NCBI GenBank assembly: GCA_903907995.1
Contig: CAIVQH010000013.1
Span: 1 to 64,000, forward strand
Source of the DNA: an uncultured Verrucomicrobiota bacterium
GTDB taxonomy: Bacteria; Verrucomicrobiota; Verrucomicrobiia; Limisphaerales; UBA9464
Length of the DNA stretch: 64,000 nt
Direction of reading: 5' to 3'
The first letter of the stretch is position 1; every line of letters begins with the position of its first letter. The notes under the pieces are model-generated. The model was given only the letters and a program-made list of their open reading frames with translations. It had not been told where the DNA came from and did not search any database. Both the position numbers and the translations under genes were made by a program. Below are positions 7,800 to 15,845 of the stretch, in pieces.

Positions 7800-9131
7800 A
7801 TGAACGCGTTGGACTCCAATGTTGTCGGGGCACGAATTCGCCAAGCGGGTACCTATTCCAAGAGTCGAAAGGCCTTGGAACGGTCCGTTGACGCCGAGCC
7901 TGAGCTTTGGATTCCGGCGCTCATCGACGCGGTGAATCAGGATCTCGGCCCGGCCGGAGCGACCGTGGAGGGAGTGCTTTCCCATTTCGCGGCCGCACGT
8001 CCCGATTTCCAGAACCGTTTCTGGCTCTACCAGGAGATACCCGGCAAATCCGCCCACTTCCTCCGCATTCAAGCGGAGCTGGCCCTGTGGATCATCCAGC
8101 AGCTGGATTCAACTCATCCGGAAAATCGACCACTTCTGGCCCAGATGAGCCTCAATCTCAGTCAGCATCTTCGGGACGGTGGACGCGTCCATGAGGCTCC
8201 GCCTTACTCCCGGGCGGCCGTGGACCTCTACGAGGCGCTGACCGAATCGGCCCCCGACCTCAACGGGGATCTGGTGTGGGCTTGGATGTTGCACGCCCAA
8301 CAGTTGTCCGAAGCTGACCGTTCCAAGGAAGCTCTCGAAGCCAATTTGGCGGCCGTGCGCGTCGCTCAATGCCTCGCAGGAGAGGAACGGAGCCGACTCT
8401 TGGGGCAGGCCTGCGTCGCGTTGGGAGCGGTTCTCGTTTCCATTCGGCAGCAGAAAGCCGCCTTGGATCCGCTCCGAAAGGCCTATCGCCTTCTCAAACA
8501 ATGCCGGGGACCGGAGCGGGAATACGAGGCGATTGCCGCACCGGCCGCTGTGTATCTCGCCGACGCCTTGTTGGATGTGGGGCGCGAGCAGGAAGCGCAA
8601 CCGTTCGCCGATGAGGCTCATCGGGGCTTCGGACTCCTGGTGGCGAAGGATCCGGGCATCTACCTGAAGGATTACCTCTGGGCGACGAATGTGGCTTCGC
8701 GGGTAGCCATTGCCCTCGGGCAATCGGAACGAAGTCGGGCGCTTCGTTATGAAGGGGTCAAAATGCTCCTGGGGCTGGCAGACCGAAGCCCCAGAGCCTT
8801 CCTCGAGCAGTTGCTCCTGCATCTGACGGGTCTCATCTCGGCCTTGATAAACGAACAGCAGCTGGACGACGCCGAACACCAAGTTCGGCAGGCGATTCGG
8901 ATGGGCAGAAAATGGGGACGCCTGGTGAAGTCCACACCGGCGATCTATCTGGGGAGCAGTTACGCCCAGCTTGCCAGCATCTGCCTCGGAAAGGACCGGA
9001 TGGAAGAAGGGCTGCGAGCAGCTCTTCGAGCCCGGTTCTATTTGCGGCAGCTTCCCAAGGAGGATCTCGATCGCAGCAGCCTGCTGCCGACGGTGGAGGA
9101 GCAGGTGGAGGTGTTCAGGCGGTTCAAATAA
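7800..9131 (+). CDS. TPR-repeat protein, putative sensor partner of the NTPase
   Basis: A 443-residue helical protein with no signal peptide. From about residue 80 to 430 it shows tetratricopeptide-like helical pairs (for example AWMLHAQQLSEADRSKEALE and LGAVLVSIRQQKAALDPL). ATG lies 2 nt after the stop of the XRE-NTPase gene (TAAccATG), which implies translational coupling. Together the two genes make up the parts of one STAND-type protein: HTH, NTPase and superhelical sensor. It could have arisen by splitting a single gene, but each reading frame is clean, so it is not an obvious recent frameshift. Ligand unknown. Confidence 0.6.
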   Translation: MNALDSNVVGARIRQAGTYSKSRKALERSVDAEPELWIPALIDAVNQDLGPAGATVEGVLSHFAAARPDFQNRFWLYQEIPGKSAHFLRIQAELALWIIQQLDSTHPENRPLLAQMSLNLSQHLRDGGRVHEAPPYSRAAVDLYEALTESAPDLNGDLVWAWMLHAQQLSEADRSKEALEANLAAVRVAQCLAGEERSRLLGQACVALGAVLVSIRQQKAALDPLRKAYRLLKQCRGPEREYEAIAAPAAVYLADALLDVGREQEAQPFADEAHRGFGLLVAKDPGIYLKDYLWATNVASRVAIALGQSERSRALRYEGVKMLLGLADRSPRAFLEQLLLHLTGLISALINEQQLDDAEHQVRQAIRMGRKWGRLVKSTPAIYLGSSYAQLASICLGKDRMEEGLRAALRARFYLRQLPKEDLDRSSLLPTVEEQVEVFRRFK

Positions 9132-9218
9132 GGGCGACCGGTACATATCCACCTGATACGTGACAAACCGGTTCAGGTACCAGGCACCGATTGCGGGCTG
9201 TTGAGTTGAAATGAAGGA

Positions 9219-10313
9219 GTGGAAACTATCACACCTCCGGGCCACGGCGACCCGAATCCTGAAAGCCAACTCGCCGCTCACCGGGCACTTCGAACCTGGG
9301 CCCGCGCCCTGGTCGAGAGCCTCAAATCGGTCTCCCTCAACACGGAACTCATCGGGGAGGTCATCTCCTCCGGGGTCCGGAACGCGGAGCGAATCGTTGT
9401 TCGCTACCACACCAACCTGTGGAATGCCGCGCGGGGCCATGCCCTGATCGAGCTCAGCCGCCACGCCAAGGAGCAGAAGCGTCGAGTTCGGGACAAGCTC
9501 CGCGAGTACAACCGCGCCAAACGGCAGTATCACCGCCGTTCCCCGGCCAGTCGCTTCATCCACTGGACCGCCTGGGGCATCTTCAAGATGGCCCTCGCGA
9601 TGGTGTCGATGTTCGGATTTCTCATCGCCTCGGTCATCGGTGCCTACCAGATCTTCCGCAACGTCTCCCAGTTCGGGGACTCCTCGGCCATCTGCTTCGC
9701 GGTGGCGACCTTGGTGGGCTGCGCCTGCGTCTCGATCAAGCTCATCGCGGAACGTCTTCAGACCGAAGAGTCTGCCCGTCGGCTCTGCTATGTCCTCGGT
9801 GGGGTCACTCTATTCCTCGGATTGACCTACACGACCCTATTCTCCTTCGCCACGGGGGGCTTTCTGGTCGAGCCGTCGGACATCCTCACCGGTTCCAGCG
9901 GCAAGGTGCGTGGTCTCGGGCCTTACCTCCAGTGGTGCCAGATGTGGCTGGAACTCTTCGGTGCCAACGCCTCTTACGCTTACGCGCATCTCATCTACAT
10001 CCAGCACCGCTCCCCCTCGACCGTTCCGAATCCAGACGCCTGGCTCTTCGAGGACCGCCTGAACCGGACCGACCAGGAACTGGCTCAGGAACAGCGCGCC
10101 CTGCACGAGCTGCCGACGCTTCGGAATCAGCTCATCGCCGAACGGCGCGCCTTCGTGGACGCTGCCCGTTCCAACTACCTCATCCGCGCCGAGATCGCCC
10201 GCAAGCAGCGCTCAGGCATCGAGGCCAAGGCCACCGGCAAAGCCGACGCCACTCCGGCGCCGCGCCCTTCCACCCCTTTGATCGACCGCTTCATCGACCT
10301 TTTCCGCAACTGA
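9219..10313 (+). CDS. Integral membrane protein of the island
   Basis: A 364-residue protein with a soluble N-terminal helical region (1-110) containing a very basic stretch, then about four membrane segments between residues 120 and 260 (for example MALAMVSMFGFLIASVIGAY and FAVATLVGCACVSIKLIA), and a charged, helical C-terminal tail. The GTG at 9219 opens the frame, but the AAGGAG at 9214-9219 overlaps it, so the real start is uncertain. It is followed after 2 nt by a secreted protein and then the relaxase-like gene, suggesting one transcript. I do not recognise the family. A membrane-anchored assembly or signalling role is inference. Confidence 0.55.
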   Translation: METITPPGHGDPNPESQLAAHRALRTWARALVESLKSVSLNTELIGEVISSGVRNAERIVVRYHTNLWNAARGHALIELSRHAKEQKRRVRDKLREYNRAKRQYHRRSPASRFIHWTAWGIFKMALAMVSMFGFLIASVIGAYQIFRNVSQFGDSSAICFAVATLVGCACVSIKLIAERLQTEESARRLCYVLGGVTLFLGLTYTTLFSFATGGFLVEPSDILTGSSGKVRGLGPYLQWCQMWLELFGANASYAYAHLIYIQHRSPSTVPNPDAWLFEDRLNRTDQELAQEQRALHELPTLRNQLIAERRAFVDAARSNYLIRAEIARKQRSGIEAKATGKADATPAPRPSTPLIDRFIDLFRN

Positions 10314-10315
10314 TC

Positions 10316-11623
10316 ATGAAAACCCTCTGCCTTCTCGCCGCCCTCAATCTCGCCCCCACCGCCCAGGCGGTACCGCACCACGTTGTCATTGTCTTGGGGC
10401 CGGACATTCCCACGGCCTTGCATTCCACCATCGGGGCCCAGCTCGAATCGGTAATGTCGTCCGGGGAACCGGGCACCCAAATCACGATCTTCAGTGGCGA
10501 CACCTTCCAGACCCTTTCGACGGTGACCCTGACTGATTCCAAGCCGTTGCTGCAGCGCGAGCGCAATATCCCGGCCATTCGGGCGGCCGTGTCGGCCGTT
10601 CGCCAGAGTACCAACTCCGCGGCCATCCTCTCTGTCCCACGGGTGCTGGATGAAATCAGCCGCCAGATCCGGCCGGTCAACGGCTCCATCCTCCTCATCG
10701 GGGATGCCTATCCGTGCAACGGCCGGGAAGTCCTTTGCCTCAGCACCAACTGGCCTGCCGACGGCCAATTGCTCAACTCCGCCTCTGCCTTCAGCACGGT
10801 GGAGCGCCGTCATCAACTCGAGCAGACCACTATGCATTGGCTGACCACGGACCCTAACCGCTCGTCGGGGGAGATCCACCGTCGGAGCATGGAGCGGTTC
10901 TGGAGCCTCTTCGTCTCCACCCAGGGCGGTTCGCTGGTGAGCTACACTCCGAACGTCTCCACCGCTTTCCAGAGCGCCTTCTCTGACCGCCGGGAACCGT
11001 TCCAGCAGGTCGCCCTGAACCCTGCCGACACCAACCGCCTGTTCCATTGGGTCGGCGAGCCGGCCATCGAACCGGCGCAGGTGGTTCACCGCATCGACCT
11101 CTTCGTCACCAACAAGGTCACTCGCACGGTCACCAACTGGGTTGAGGAAGTGCGCCGCGTGCCGTCGCCGTGGCCAGCGGTTCCTCGCGGCAAGATCGGC
11201 ATTGGTGTCCTTTGGAATACCCCGCCCGGTGAATCTCGGGCCGTGGACATCGACCTGCACGTGCCGGTGCCCAAGGACGGAGTGGAGCTGTCGTGGAACA
11301 ACAAAAAATCGCCCTCAGGCCGCTACTACCGGGACATCCAGAAGTCGGAGCCGAACCCGTCGCCCGACTGGCAGAACTTGTGGGAGTTTGTGGAGCTCGA
11401 TGGCACCCAACTGCCCGAAGCCATCTACCTGAACCGCTATGCCGGCTCGGCGGCCGTCACGGGCGAAGTCCGCATCGAATACAACGGCCGTGTGAATGTG
11501 ATCGCCTTCGTCATGCCGTCGGCCCCCGGCAACCACGGCGCCGACACCCAGCGCCGCGACCGCTCCCCCCAATGGCTCCGCATCGACCTGCGGTCGGTGC
11601 TCCAGAACGCTGAAACCCCATGA
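10316..11623 (+). CDS. Secreted protein with VWA-like and DUF2135-like regions
   Basis: A 435-residue protein. The ATG at 10316, 2 nt after the membrane-protein stop, gives a clean signal peptide (MKTLCLLAALNLAPTAQA). Residues 20-240 alternate strands and helices (HHVVIVLGPDIPTALHS and VNGSILLIGDAYPC) in a way that recalls a VWA/Rossmann fold, though the MIDAS D-x-S-x-S is missing. The C-terminal 130 residues contain RAVDIDLHVPVPKDGVELSW, then a GEVRIEYNGRVNVIAFV strand, resembling the beta-rich DUF2135-type domain often found beside VWA proteins. The stop overlaps the next start by 4 nt (ATGA). Function unknown. Confidence 0.5.
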   Translation: MKTLCLLAALNLAPTAQAVPHHVVIVLGPDIPTALHSTIGAQLESVMSSGEPGTQITIFSGDTFQTLSTVTLTDSKPLLQRERNIPAIRAAVSAVRQSTNSAAILSVPRVLDEISRQIRPVNGSILLIGDAYPCNGREVLCLSTNWPADGQLLNSASAFSTVERRHQLEQTTMHWLTTDPNRSSGEIHRRSMERFWSLFVSTQGGSLVSYTPNVSTAFQSAFSDRREPFQQVALNPADTNRLFHWVGEPAIEPAQVVHRIDLFVTNKVTRTVTNWVEEVRRVPSPWPAVPRGKIGIGVLWNTPPGESRAVDIDLHVPVPKDGVELSWNNKKSPSGRYYRDIQKSEPNPSPDWQNLWEFVELDGTQLPEAIYLNRYAGSAAVTGEVRIEYNGRVNVIAFVMPSAPGNHGADTQRRDRSPQWLRIDLRSVLQNAETP

Positions 11624-12576
11624 GTTCGGACATCACGCCGGTCCATCTGGATGCCCTTCTGGACGTCGTCGAAGAACTCTTCGGAGCCGACTATGAATCC
11701 CACCGCCTCGGAATCCCGGGGCGGTGGGGTGGTTCGGATCTTCAGCGGCTTGGTGTGGACGGTCCGGTGGAACGTCCCGACTTCGAAAACCTCTTCACCT
11801 TTCACGATCCCCGAGGGCGAATCCCAACGCCGGAGGGTTGGATGGATGACAACCCGGTGGTCGCCCAGCGGCTGACCTTCGATGCCAAGCCGGAGATCAC
11901 CACCCTGTGGGCGCTTGGCAATCTGCGGCAACGGCAGGAGATCGCTTCATCGCATGTCAACGCCGTACAACAAACGATGTCCACCATCCACTCGCTGGCT
12001 CTTCTGGAATCAGAATCGTCCCACCCGGTTCTTGGGCGTGGGTGCCTCTTTGCCCGCTTCACCGAAGGCGCGGCGGAAGATTTCACGCCCCGCCTGCGGA
12101 CCTCGGTGCTGATCTGCCAGCAATACCGGCTGCCGGACGGACAGGCAGTCCGGTTTCCATTGGAGCTGGCACCGGGGACGGCTAGGACACTCTTCGAGCG
12201 ATGGGAATGGCGGCGCCTCTCGGACAGCATTGGCGTCTTGGGGATGACCCCGGGAACCCGCGTTCCGGATGACGTGTTCAAGCCGATGACCGACACAGAC
12301 CGCACATGGCTTCGGACGGTTCCGGAAGCAGATCGGAGGCTGTCCAGTTCGGAGATCTTGGGTCGATGGCGTGCGCAAGCGTCTCAAGCAGGCTTCGGCC
12401 CAGTCGAGGTTCAGAACGTCTTCGACTCGGCGCATCGCCTCGGCCGCAGCCTCCGTGCCCAGTCGCGCGTGCTCACCTCGGACACCTTCGGAGCACTCTG
12501 GGACGCCATGACCCGGACCGGCGCACGGGAACACCATCGAGACCGCCATGGGCCGGAGCATGGGCCGGCACGGTGA
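11620..12576 (+). CDS. TrwC/MobF relaxase-like protein lacking the catalytic histidines
   Basis: A 318-residue protein. GRWGGSDLQRLGVDG (34-48) matches the G.W.G.....LGL.G segment of MobF relaxases, LTFDAKPEITTLWALGN (85-101) matches their DLTFSAPKSVSLLWAL core, and residues 103-120 match the following AH..AV helix. The next conserved block, normally DP.LHTHVV..N with the metal-binding histidines, reads FTPRLRTSVLICQ (155-167): both histidines are gone. The N-terminal catalytic tyrosine is not evident. There is no helicase domain. It is thus a relaxase fold without nicking chemistry, or a decayed one. It overlaps the secreted-protein gene by 4 nt. A structural or DNA-binding role in the element is inference. 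Confidence 0.6.
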   Translation: MSSDITPVHLDALLDVVEELFGADYESHRLGIPGRWGGSDLQRLGVDGPVERPDFENLFTFHDPRGRIPTPEGWMDDNPVVAQRLTFDAKPEITTLWALGNLRQRQEIASSHVNAVQQTMSTIHSLALLESESSHPVLGRGCLFARFTEGAAEDFTPRLRTSVLICQQYRLPDGQAVRFPLELAPGTARTLFERWEWRRLSDSIGVLGMTPGTRVPDDVFKPMTDTDRTWLRTVPEADRRLSSSEILGRWRAQASQAGFGPVEVQNVFDSAHRLGRSLRAQSRVLTSDTFGALWDAMTRTGAREHHRDRHGPEHGPAR

Positions 12577-12855
12577 AGCCCCAAGATTCACAGCACAGCT
12601 ACTGCTGTGCGAACCAGCGCCGCGGGACCTTGGGCGGCGAGGCCGTTTGGCGATCAAGGAAGGGAAGCATCTCGGCTTGATTCGCCAGATTTGCCCTGAA
12701 CTTCTGAACTGAAGGGCATGGAGAAGCCGATCTCGATTATCGAGACACACCTTTTGAGGCGGCAGTCGACGATGGGGCTAGAGCCGGTGGAGGCCGAAGC
12801 GAAGCGCACCCTCGGTCGCGGCCTCCACCGTGCGATTGGGGCCCCATCGCTGATC

Positions 12856-12873
12856 TTCGGAAACATCTTCGGA
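12856..12873 (+). repeat. Repeat copy 1, probable Fic operator
   Basis: The 18-mer TTCGGAAACATCTTCGGA occurs here and again, identically, at 12946-12963. Inside each copy TTCGGA is itself repeated with a 12-bp period. Two identical copies 90 bp apart upstream of a gene whose product ends in a winged-helix-like domain suggest a binding site for that protein. Confidence 0.5.
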
Positions 12874-12945
12874 CAACCGCCGTTTAAGGCGTTCTTTCAT
12901 TGCGCAAGATCCATAGGATAGGCATTTTCTGCTCTGAAACCGATT

Positions 12946-12963
12946 TTCGGAAACATCTTCGGA
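12946..12963 (+). repeat. Repeat copy 2, 10 bp before the Fic start
   Basis: This is the second exact copy of TTCGGAAACATCTTCGGA. It occupies the place where the ribosome-binding site of the Fic gene would be, and no Shine-Dalgarno sequence is visible, so a protein bound here would block both transcription and translation. The 6-bp TTCGGA half-sites are direct, spaced 12 bp, which suits a winged-helix protein binding side by side. Confidence 0.5.
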
Positions 12964-12973
12964 TTTCCCTATC

Positions 12974-14197
12974 ATGGATGCGTATGCGAACTCGGCTTCG
13001 ATGGAGCCCCTCCTGCCGGTGTCAGGGCGGGAAACGCTTGCCAAACTGACCTGCGACATCTTGGCCGCGTCTGGCCGTCTCACCGGGCAGGTTCACGCGC
13101 CCGAGGTCCTGCGCCGGGTCGCCGGTCTGGTCCGGGAGATGAACTGCTATTACTCGAACCTGATTGAAGGGCACAAGACCACTCCCCGGGACATCGAGCG
13201 GGCATTGAAGCAGGACTTCTCGGCGGACGAAACCCAGCGCAACCACCAGCAGCTTGGCCTCGCGCACATCGCGGTGGAAAAGCTCATGGTGGAGCGGTTG
13301 GCGGCGGGGACCATGGATGTCTACGGGTCCGAGTTCATCTGCTGGCTGCACCGGGAATTCTACCAACGACTCCCTGAGCCGCTCCATTGGGCCAAAACCG
13401 TGAGCGGGCAGACCTATCGGGTCGGTCCGGGCCGGCTGCGCGACTTCATGGTCGACGTGGGCCGGCACACGCCGCCGCAGTTCCAGGCGCTTCCCCGATT
13501 CCTCAGCCGGTTCAATCAGTTCTACGGTTCCCGGGAAATCATCGAGACGGATCGCCTTGCCGCCATTGCGGCGGCGCATCACCGGCTGGCCTGGATTCAT
13601 CCTTTCGGAGATGGCAACGGGCGGGTCATCCGTCTCCATTCCCAGGCCCTGATGATTCACCACGGCCTGGATGGCGGCGGATTGTGGACCCTCTCCCGTG
13701 GGCTGGCCCGGCAACGGCAGCGTTACTACGATTACCTGCAAGCCGCAGACCTCGGGCGACGCAACGACCTGGACGGACGAGGAAACCTCTCGGATGCCGG
13801 ATTGGCGGCCTTCTGTCAGTTCTTCCTCGAAACCGTTCTCGATCAGATCCAGTTCATGAGCGGCCTGCTCGGCCTGCCGGCCTTGCGGACCCGGGTGGAA
13901 CGCTACTTCCAGTTCGAAACCGTCCACCTGAAGCTCTACCGAGAGGAACTCATGCGCGTCGTGCGGACCCTGATTGACGAGGGCGAGATCCCCCGTACCC
14001 GCGTGCAGGAAATCACCGGCAAGGGGGCCACGGTCTCCGCCGAAATCATCAAGCTCGGCCTGCAGGAAGGCCTCGTCGATTCGCCCAGCCCCAAGGGGCC
14101 CCTGCAGCCGGGCTTCCCGCCCAAGATCCTTGAGTTCTATTTCCCCCAACTGTTTGTCGATCTTCCTGCCGACGAGCCGGAGCGGGATCGTCGATGA
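12974..14197 (+). CDS. Fic-family protein (class II, self-inhibited)
   Basis: A 407-residue protein. The Fic core motif HPFGDGNGR is complete at 209-217 (H-P-F-x-D-G-N-G-R), so it should transfer AMP or another nucleotide phosphate to a hydroxyl side chain. An inhibitory-helix motif S61-N-L-I-E65-G66 lies N-terminal, which marks class II Fic proteins that hold themselves inactive. A Fic_N-like region covers residues 1-110. The C-terminal 90 residues (EGEIPRTRVQEITGKGATVS) look like a winged helix. Such proteins often regulate themselves; the twin upstream repeats fit this. It sits between the relaxase-like gene and the integrase, as typical element cargo. Target protein unknown. Confidence 0.85.
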   Translation: MDAYANSASMEPLLPVSGRETLAKLTCDILAASGRLTGQVHAPEVLRRVAGLVREMNCYYSNLIEGHKTTPRDIERALKQDFSADETQRNHQQLGLAHIAVEKLMVERLAAGTMDVYGSEFICWLHREFYQRLPEPLHWAKTVSGQTYRVGPGRLRDFMVDVGRHTPPQFQALPRFLSRFNQFYGSREIIETDRLAAIAAAHHRLAWIHPFGDGNGRVIRLHSQALMIHHGLDGGGLWTLSRGLARQRQRYYDYLQAADLGRRNDLDGRGNLSDAGLAAFCQFFLETVLDQIQFMSGLLGLPALRTRVERYFQFETVHLKLYREELMRVVRTLIDEGEIPRTRVQEITGKGATVSAEIIKLGLQEGLVDSPSPKGPLQPGFPPKILEFYFPQLFVDLPADEPERDRR

Positions 14198-14289
14198 GGG
14201 CGTTTCCACAGACCACTTATCGGCCGCGAAAGAGGGGCCGCCACCACTCGGGGCGGTTCCGAAACCACCGCAAATTGACGGTGAAAAAG

Positions 14290-14313
14290 CGGACACCAAA
14301 ACGGACACCAAAA
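14290..14313 (+). repeat. Tandem 12-bp direct repeat
   Basis: The 12-mer CGGACACCAAAA is repeated twice without a gap, about 100 bp past the Fic stop. A 9-bp perfect stem (gtccgtcaa / ttgacggac, 14382-14407) follows. The 14198-14616 gap contains no convincing gene; these elements and the CCAGT cluster are all I see in it. Confidence 0.45.
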
Positions 14314-14381
14314 GGTATGTTTTGGTTACCTTGGGTGAGGTGGCGATTGGGTTGATTTCCTCAGGAAAACGGGCATATTGG

Positions 14382-14407
14382 GTCCGTCAACCGCACGATT
14401 GACGGAC
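14382..14407. terminator. Hairpin between fic and the integrase
   Basis: A perfect 9-bp stem with an 8-nt loop (ccgcacga). It is not followed by a T-run, so it may be a terminator of the fic transcript, or part of the recombination region in front of the integrase. Confidence 0.35.
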
Positions 14408-14477
14408 GATTCCGACCCTCGCCTCCATCTACAAACTGCTGTAGATGAATGAGTTAAGTGAGCCGGAAGGGCCACTG

Positions 14478-14615
14478 CCAGTGAAAGTGCCAGTAAACCG
14501 GTGCAGGGGACCGCTACCCGCCCACTAACTGGCAGTACACCACTGGAACTCGCCAAAACCCGTGTTCGCAATCGCGACCGGGCCACGACTGGTACTCCCG
14601 AGACGGACCACCAGT
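14478..14615. promoter_or_regulatory. Cluster of CCAGT / ACTGG sites before the integrase
   Basis: Six copies of one pentamer occur in 138 bp: CCAGT at 14478, 14490 and 14611, and its complement ACTGG at 14528, 14542 and 14588. About 0.3 would be expected by chance. Two are extended to TGCCAGT and one to ACTGGCA. The last copy ends 1 nt before the integrase ATG. Repeated short sites in front of an integrase resemble arm-type binding sites of an attachment region. Confidence 0.45.
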
Positions 14616-14616
14616 C

Positions 14617-15654
14617 ATGAAGACACGCTACATCCTCTACCGCCGGGGCGACATGTACTACGCCGAGGACACGGAGACCGGGAAGCAGGCCACCCTGCGC
14701 ACCAAGAACAAGGCCGAGGCCCTCGTGTTGCTGAACGCCCGCAACGAGGCCTACCGCCAGCCGGTGCTCAACCTCCACATCGCCCGGACGTACCTCGCCG
14801 CCACCGACCCCGCAATCGTCACCCGGACCTGGCAGGTACCGATGGACGAAATGACCCGGACGAAGACAGGCCCGACCCGCGTTCGGAACGAACGCGCGAT
14901 GATGGACCCGGCCTTCGACCTGATTCGCAATCGGCCGATTCTGGAAACCAAGGCTGCCGATTTCCTCCAGACCCTCGAAGCGGGAACCGTCGCCACCAAC
15001 GTCTTCCTCCGCCGCATCCACAACTTCGCCCTGGACATGAGCTGGCTGCCGTGGCCGGTGCTGCCCAAGAAGCAATGGCCCAAGGTCAAGTTCAAGACCA
15101 AGCGGGCCATCACGGTCAAGGAACACCAGGCGATTCTGGCGAGCGAAGCGAATCTGGAGCGCCGCGCGTACTACGCCTTCTGCTGGCACCTCGGTGGCGC
15201 GCAGTCCGACGTGGCGGCACTCACGGCCGAAGACATCAACTGGCGGGACAAGGTCGTTGGCTTCCGTCGCCAGAAAACCGGCACAACGTCCGTCATCCGC
15301 TTCGGCGACGAGCTGGAGGAACTCCTTCGGTCCTTGCCGGCCACCGGCCCCCTCTTCCCGCGACACCACCAATTGAGGGAAGCGCATCGGGCGACGGAGT
15401 TCGCCCGGGCCTGCCGCCGCTTGAAGATCAAGGGCATCACCCTGCACAGCTACCGCTATGCCTGGGCGGAGCGAGCAAAGACTTGCGGTTACCCGGAGCG
15501 TTTCGCGCAAGAGGCCTTGGGGCACAACAGCAAGGCCGTCCACCGCGCCTACGCGAAGAATGCGCAGGTGGTGATTCCCACCTTGGAATCGTACGAGCGC
15601 AAGCTGGCCGCTGGTGCCGACATCATCCCGATGCCGGCAGCGAAAATCGCCTGA
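14617..15654 (+). CDS. int: Tyrosine recombinase / integrase of the island
   Basis: A 345-residue protein with an N-terminal SAM-like core-binding region (about 70-165) and a C-terminal catalytic domain. H-x-x-R is visible in LHSYRYAW, the following box in LGHNSKAVHRAY supplies H and the nucleophilic tyrosine, and RRQKTG gives the catalytic lysine region. The first catalytic arginine, normally in TG.R..E, is replaced: the segment reads LGGAQSDVAAL. I believe a subfamily in Verrucomicrobiota and Planctomycetes shares this change, but cannot check it. It should catalyse integration and excision of the surrounding element. A strong hairpin follows the stop. Confidence 0.8.
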   Translation: MKTRYILYRRGDMYYAEDTETGKQATLRTKNKAEALVLLNARNEAYRQPVLNLHIARTYLAATDPAIVTRTWQVPMDEMTRTKTGPTRVRNERAMMDPAFDLIRNRPILETKAADFLQTLEAGTVATNVFLRRIHNFALDMSWLPWPVLPKKQWPKVKFKTKRAITVKEHQAILASEANLERRAYYAFCWHLGGAQSDVAALTAEDINWRDKVVGFRRQKTGTTSVIRFGDELEELLRSLPATGPLFPRHHQLREAHRATEFARACRRLKIKGITLHSYRYAWAERAKTCGYPERFAQEALGHNSKAVHRAYAKNAQVVIPTLESYERKLAAGADIIPMPAAKIA

Positions 15655-15676
15655 GGAGAACTTCACCGTCCGCCAG

Positions 15677-15708
15677 TGACCGCTCCGCGAAGGGCAGCGG
15701 AGCGGTCA
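15677..15708 (+). terminator. Terminator hairpin after the integrase
   Basis: A perfect 12-bp stem (tgaccgctccgc / gcggagcggtca) with an 8-nt loop lies 22 bp after the integrase stop. A closely related hairpin follows rloB at 18027. Termination is the simplest reading, with the reservation that no T-run follows. Confidence 0.5.
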
Positions 15709-15845
15709 TCCACTTGGCCTTCGGGTTGGCCTTCAGGTCTTGCCGAACGCTTTGAAGGCCACTTAAACCTCCTCAAAAAAACAATTAGCCGCATGTTTTC
15801 TGCATTTTAAGTCGCCTGAGTGCTCTATTTTGTTACCCTGTGACC

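Larger units (their letters stand above)
12577..12973. other. Non-coding gap with hairpin and repeats
   Basis: No convincing gene is seen in this 397-bp gap. A 7-bp stem with a 4-nt loop (gcacagc / gctgtgc, 12593-12610) lies 17 bp after the relaxase-like stop and could help terminate its transcript, but no T-run follows. The right half holds two copies of an 18-bp repeat listed separately, the second just before the Fic start, so the Fic promoter must lie here. Confidence 0.5.

Noticed and set aside
8109-9563. Long minus-strand open frame opposite the TPR gene
   Set aside because: It mirrors codon structure of the TPR gene and has no conserved segment.
9419-11623. A single 734-codon open frame covering the membrane-protein gene
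   Set aside because: Its first 300 codons are the out-of-frame shadow of the membrane protein (Arg/Pro/His-rich); the true start is ATG 10316, with a clean signal peptide and 2-nt spacing.
12718-12921. Small open frame between the relaxase-like and fic genes
   Set aside because: It includes one of the repeat copies, has no ribosome-binding site and no protein-like composition.
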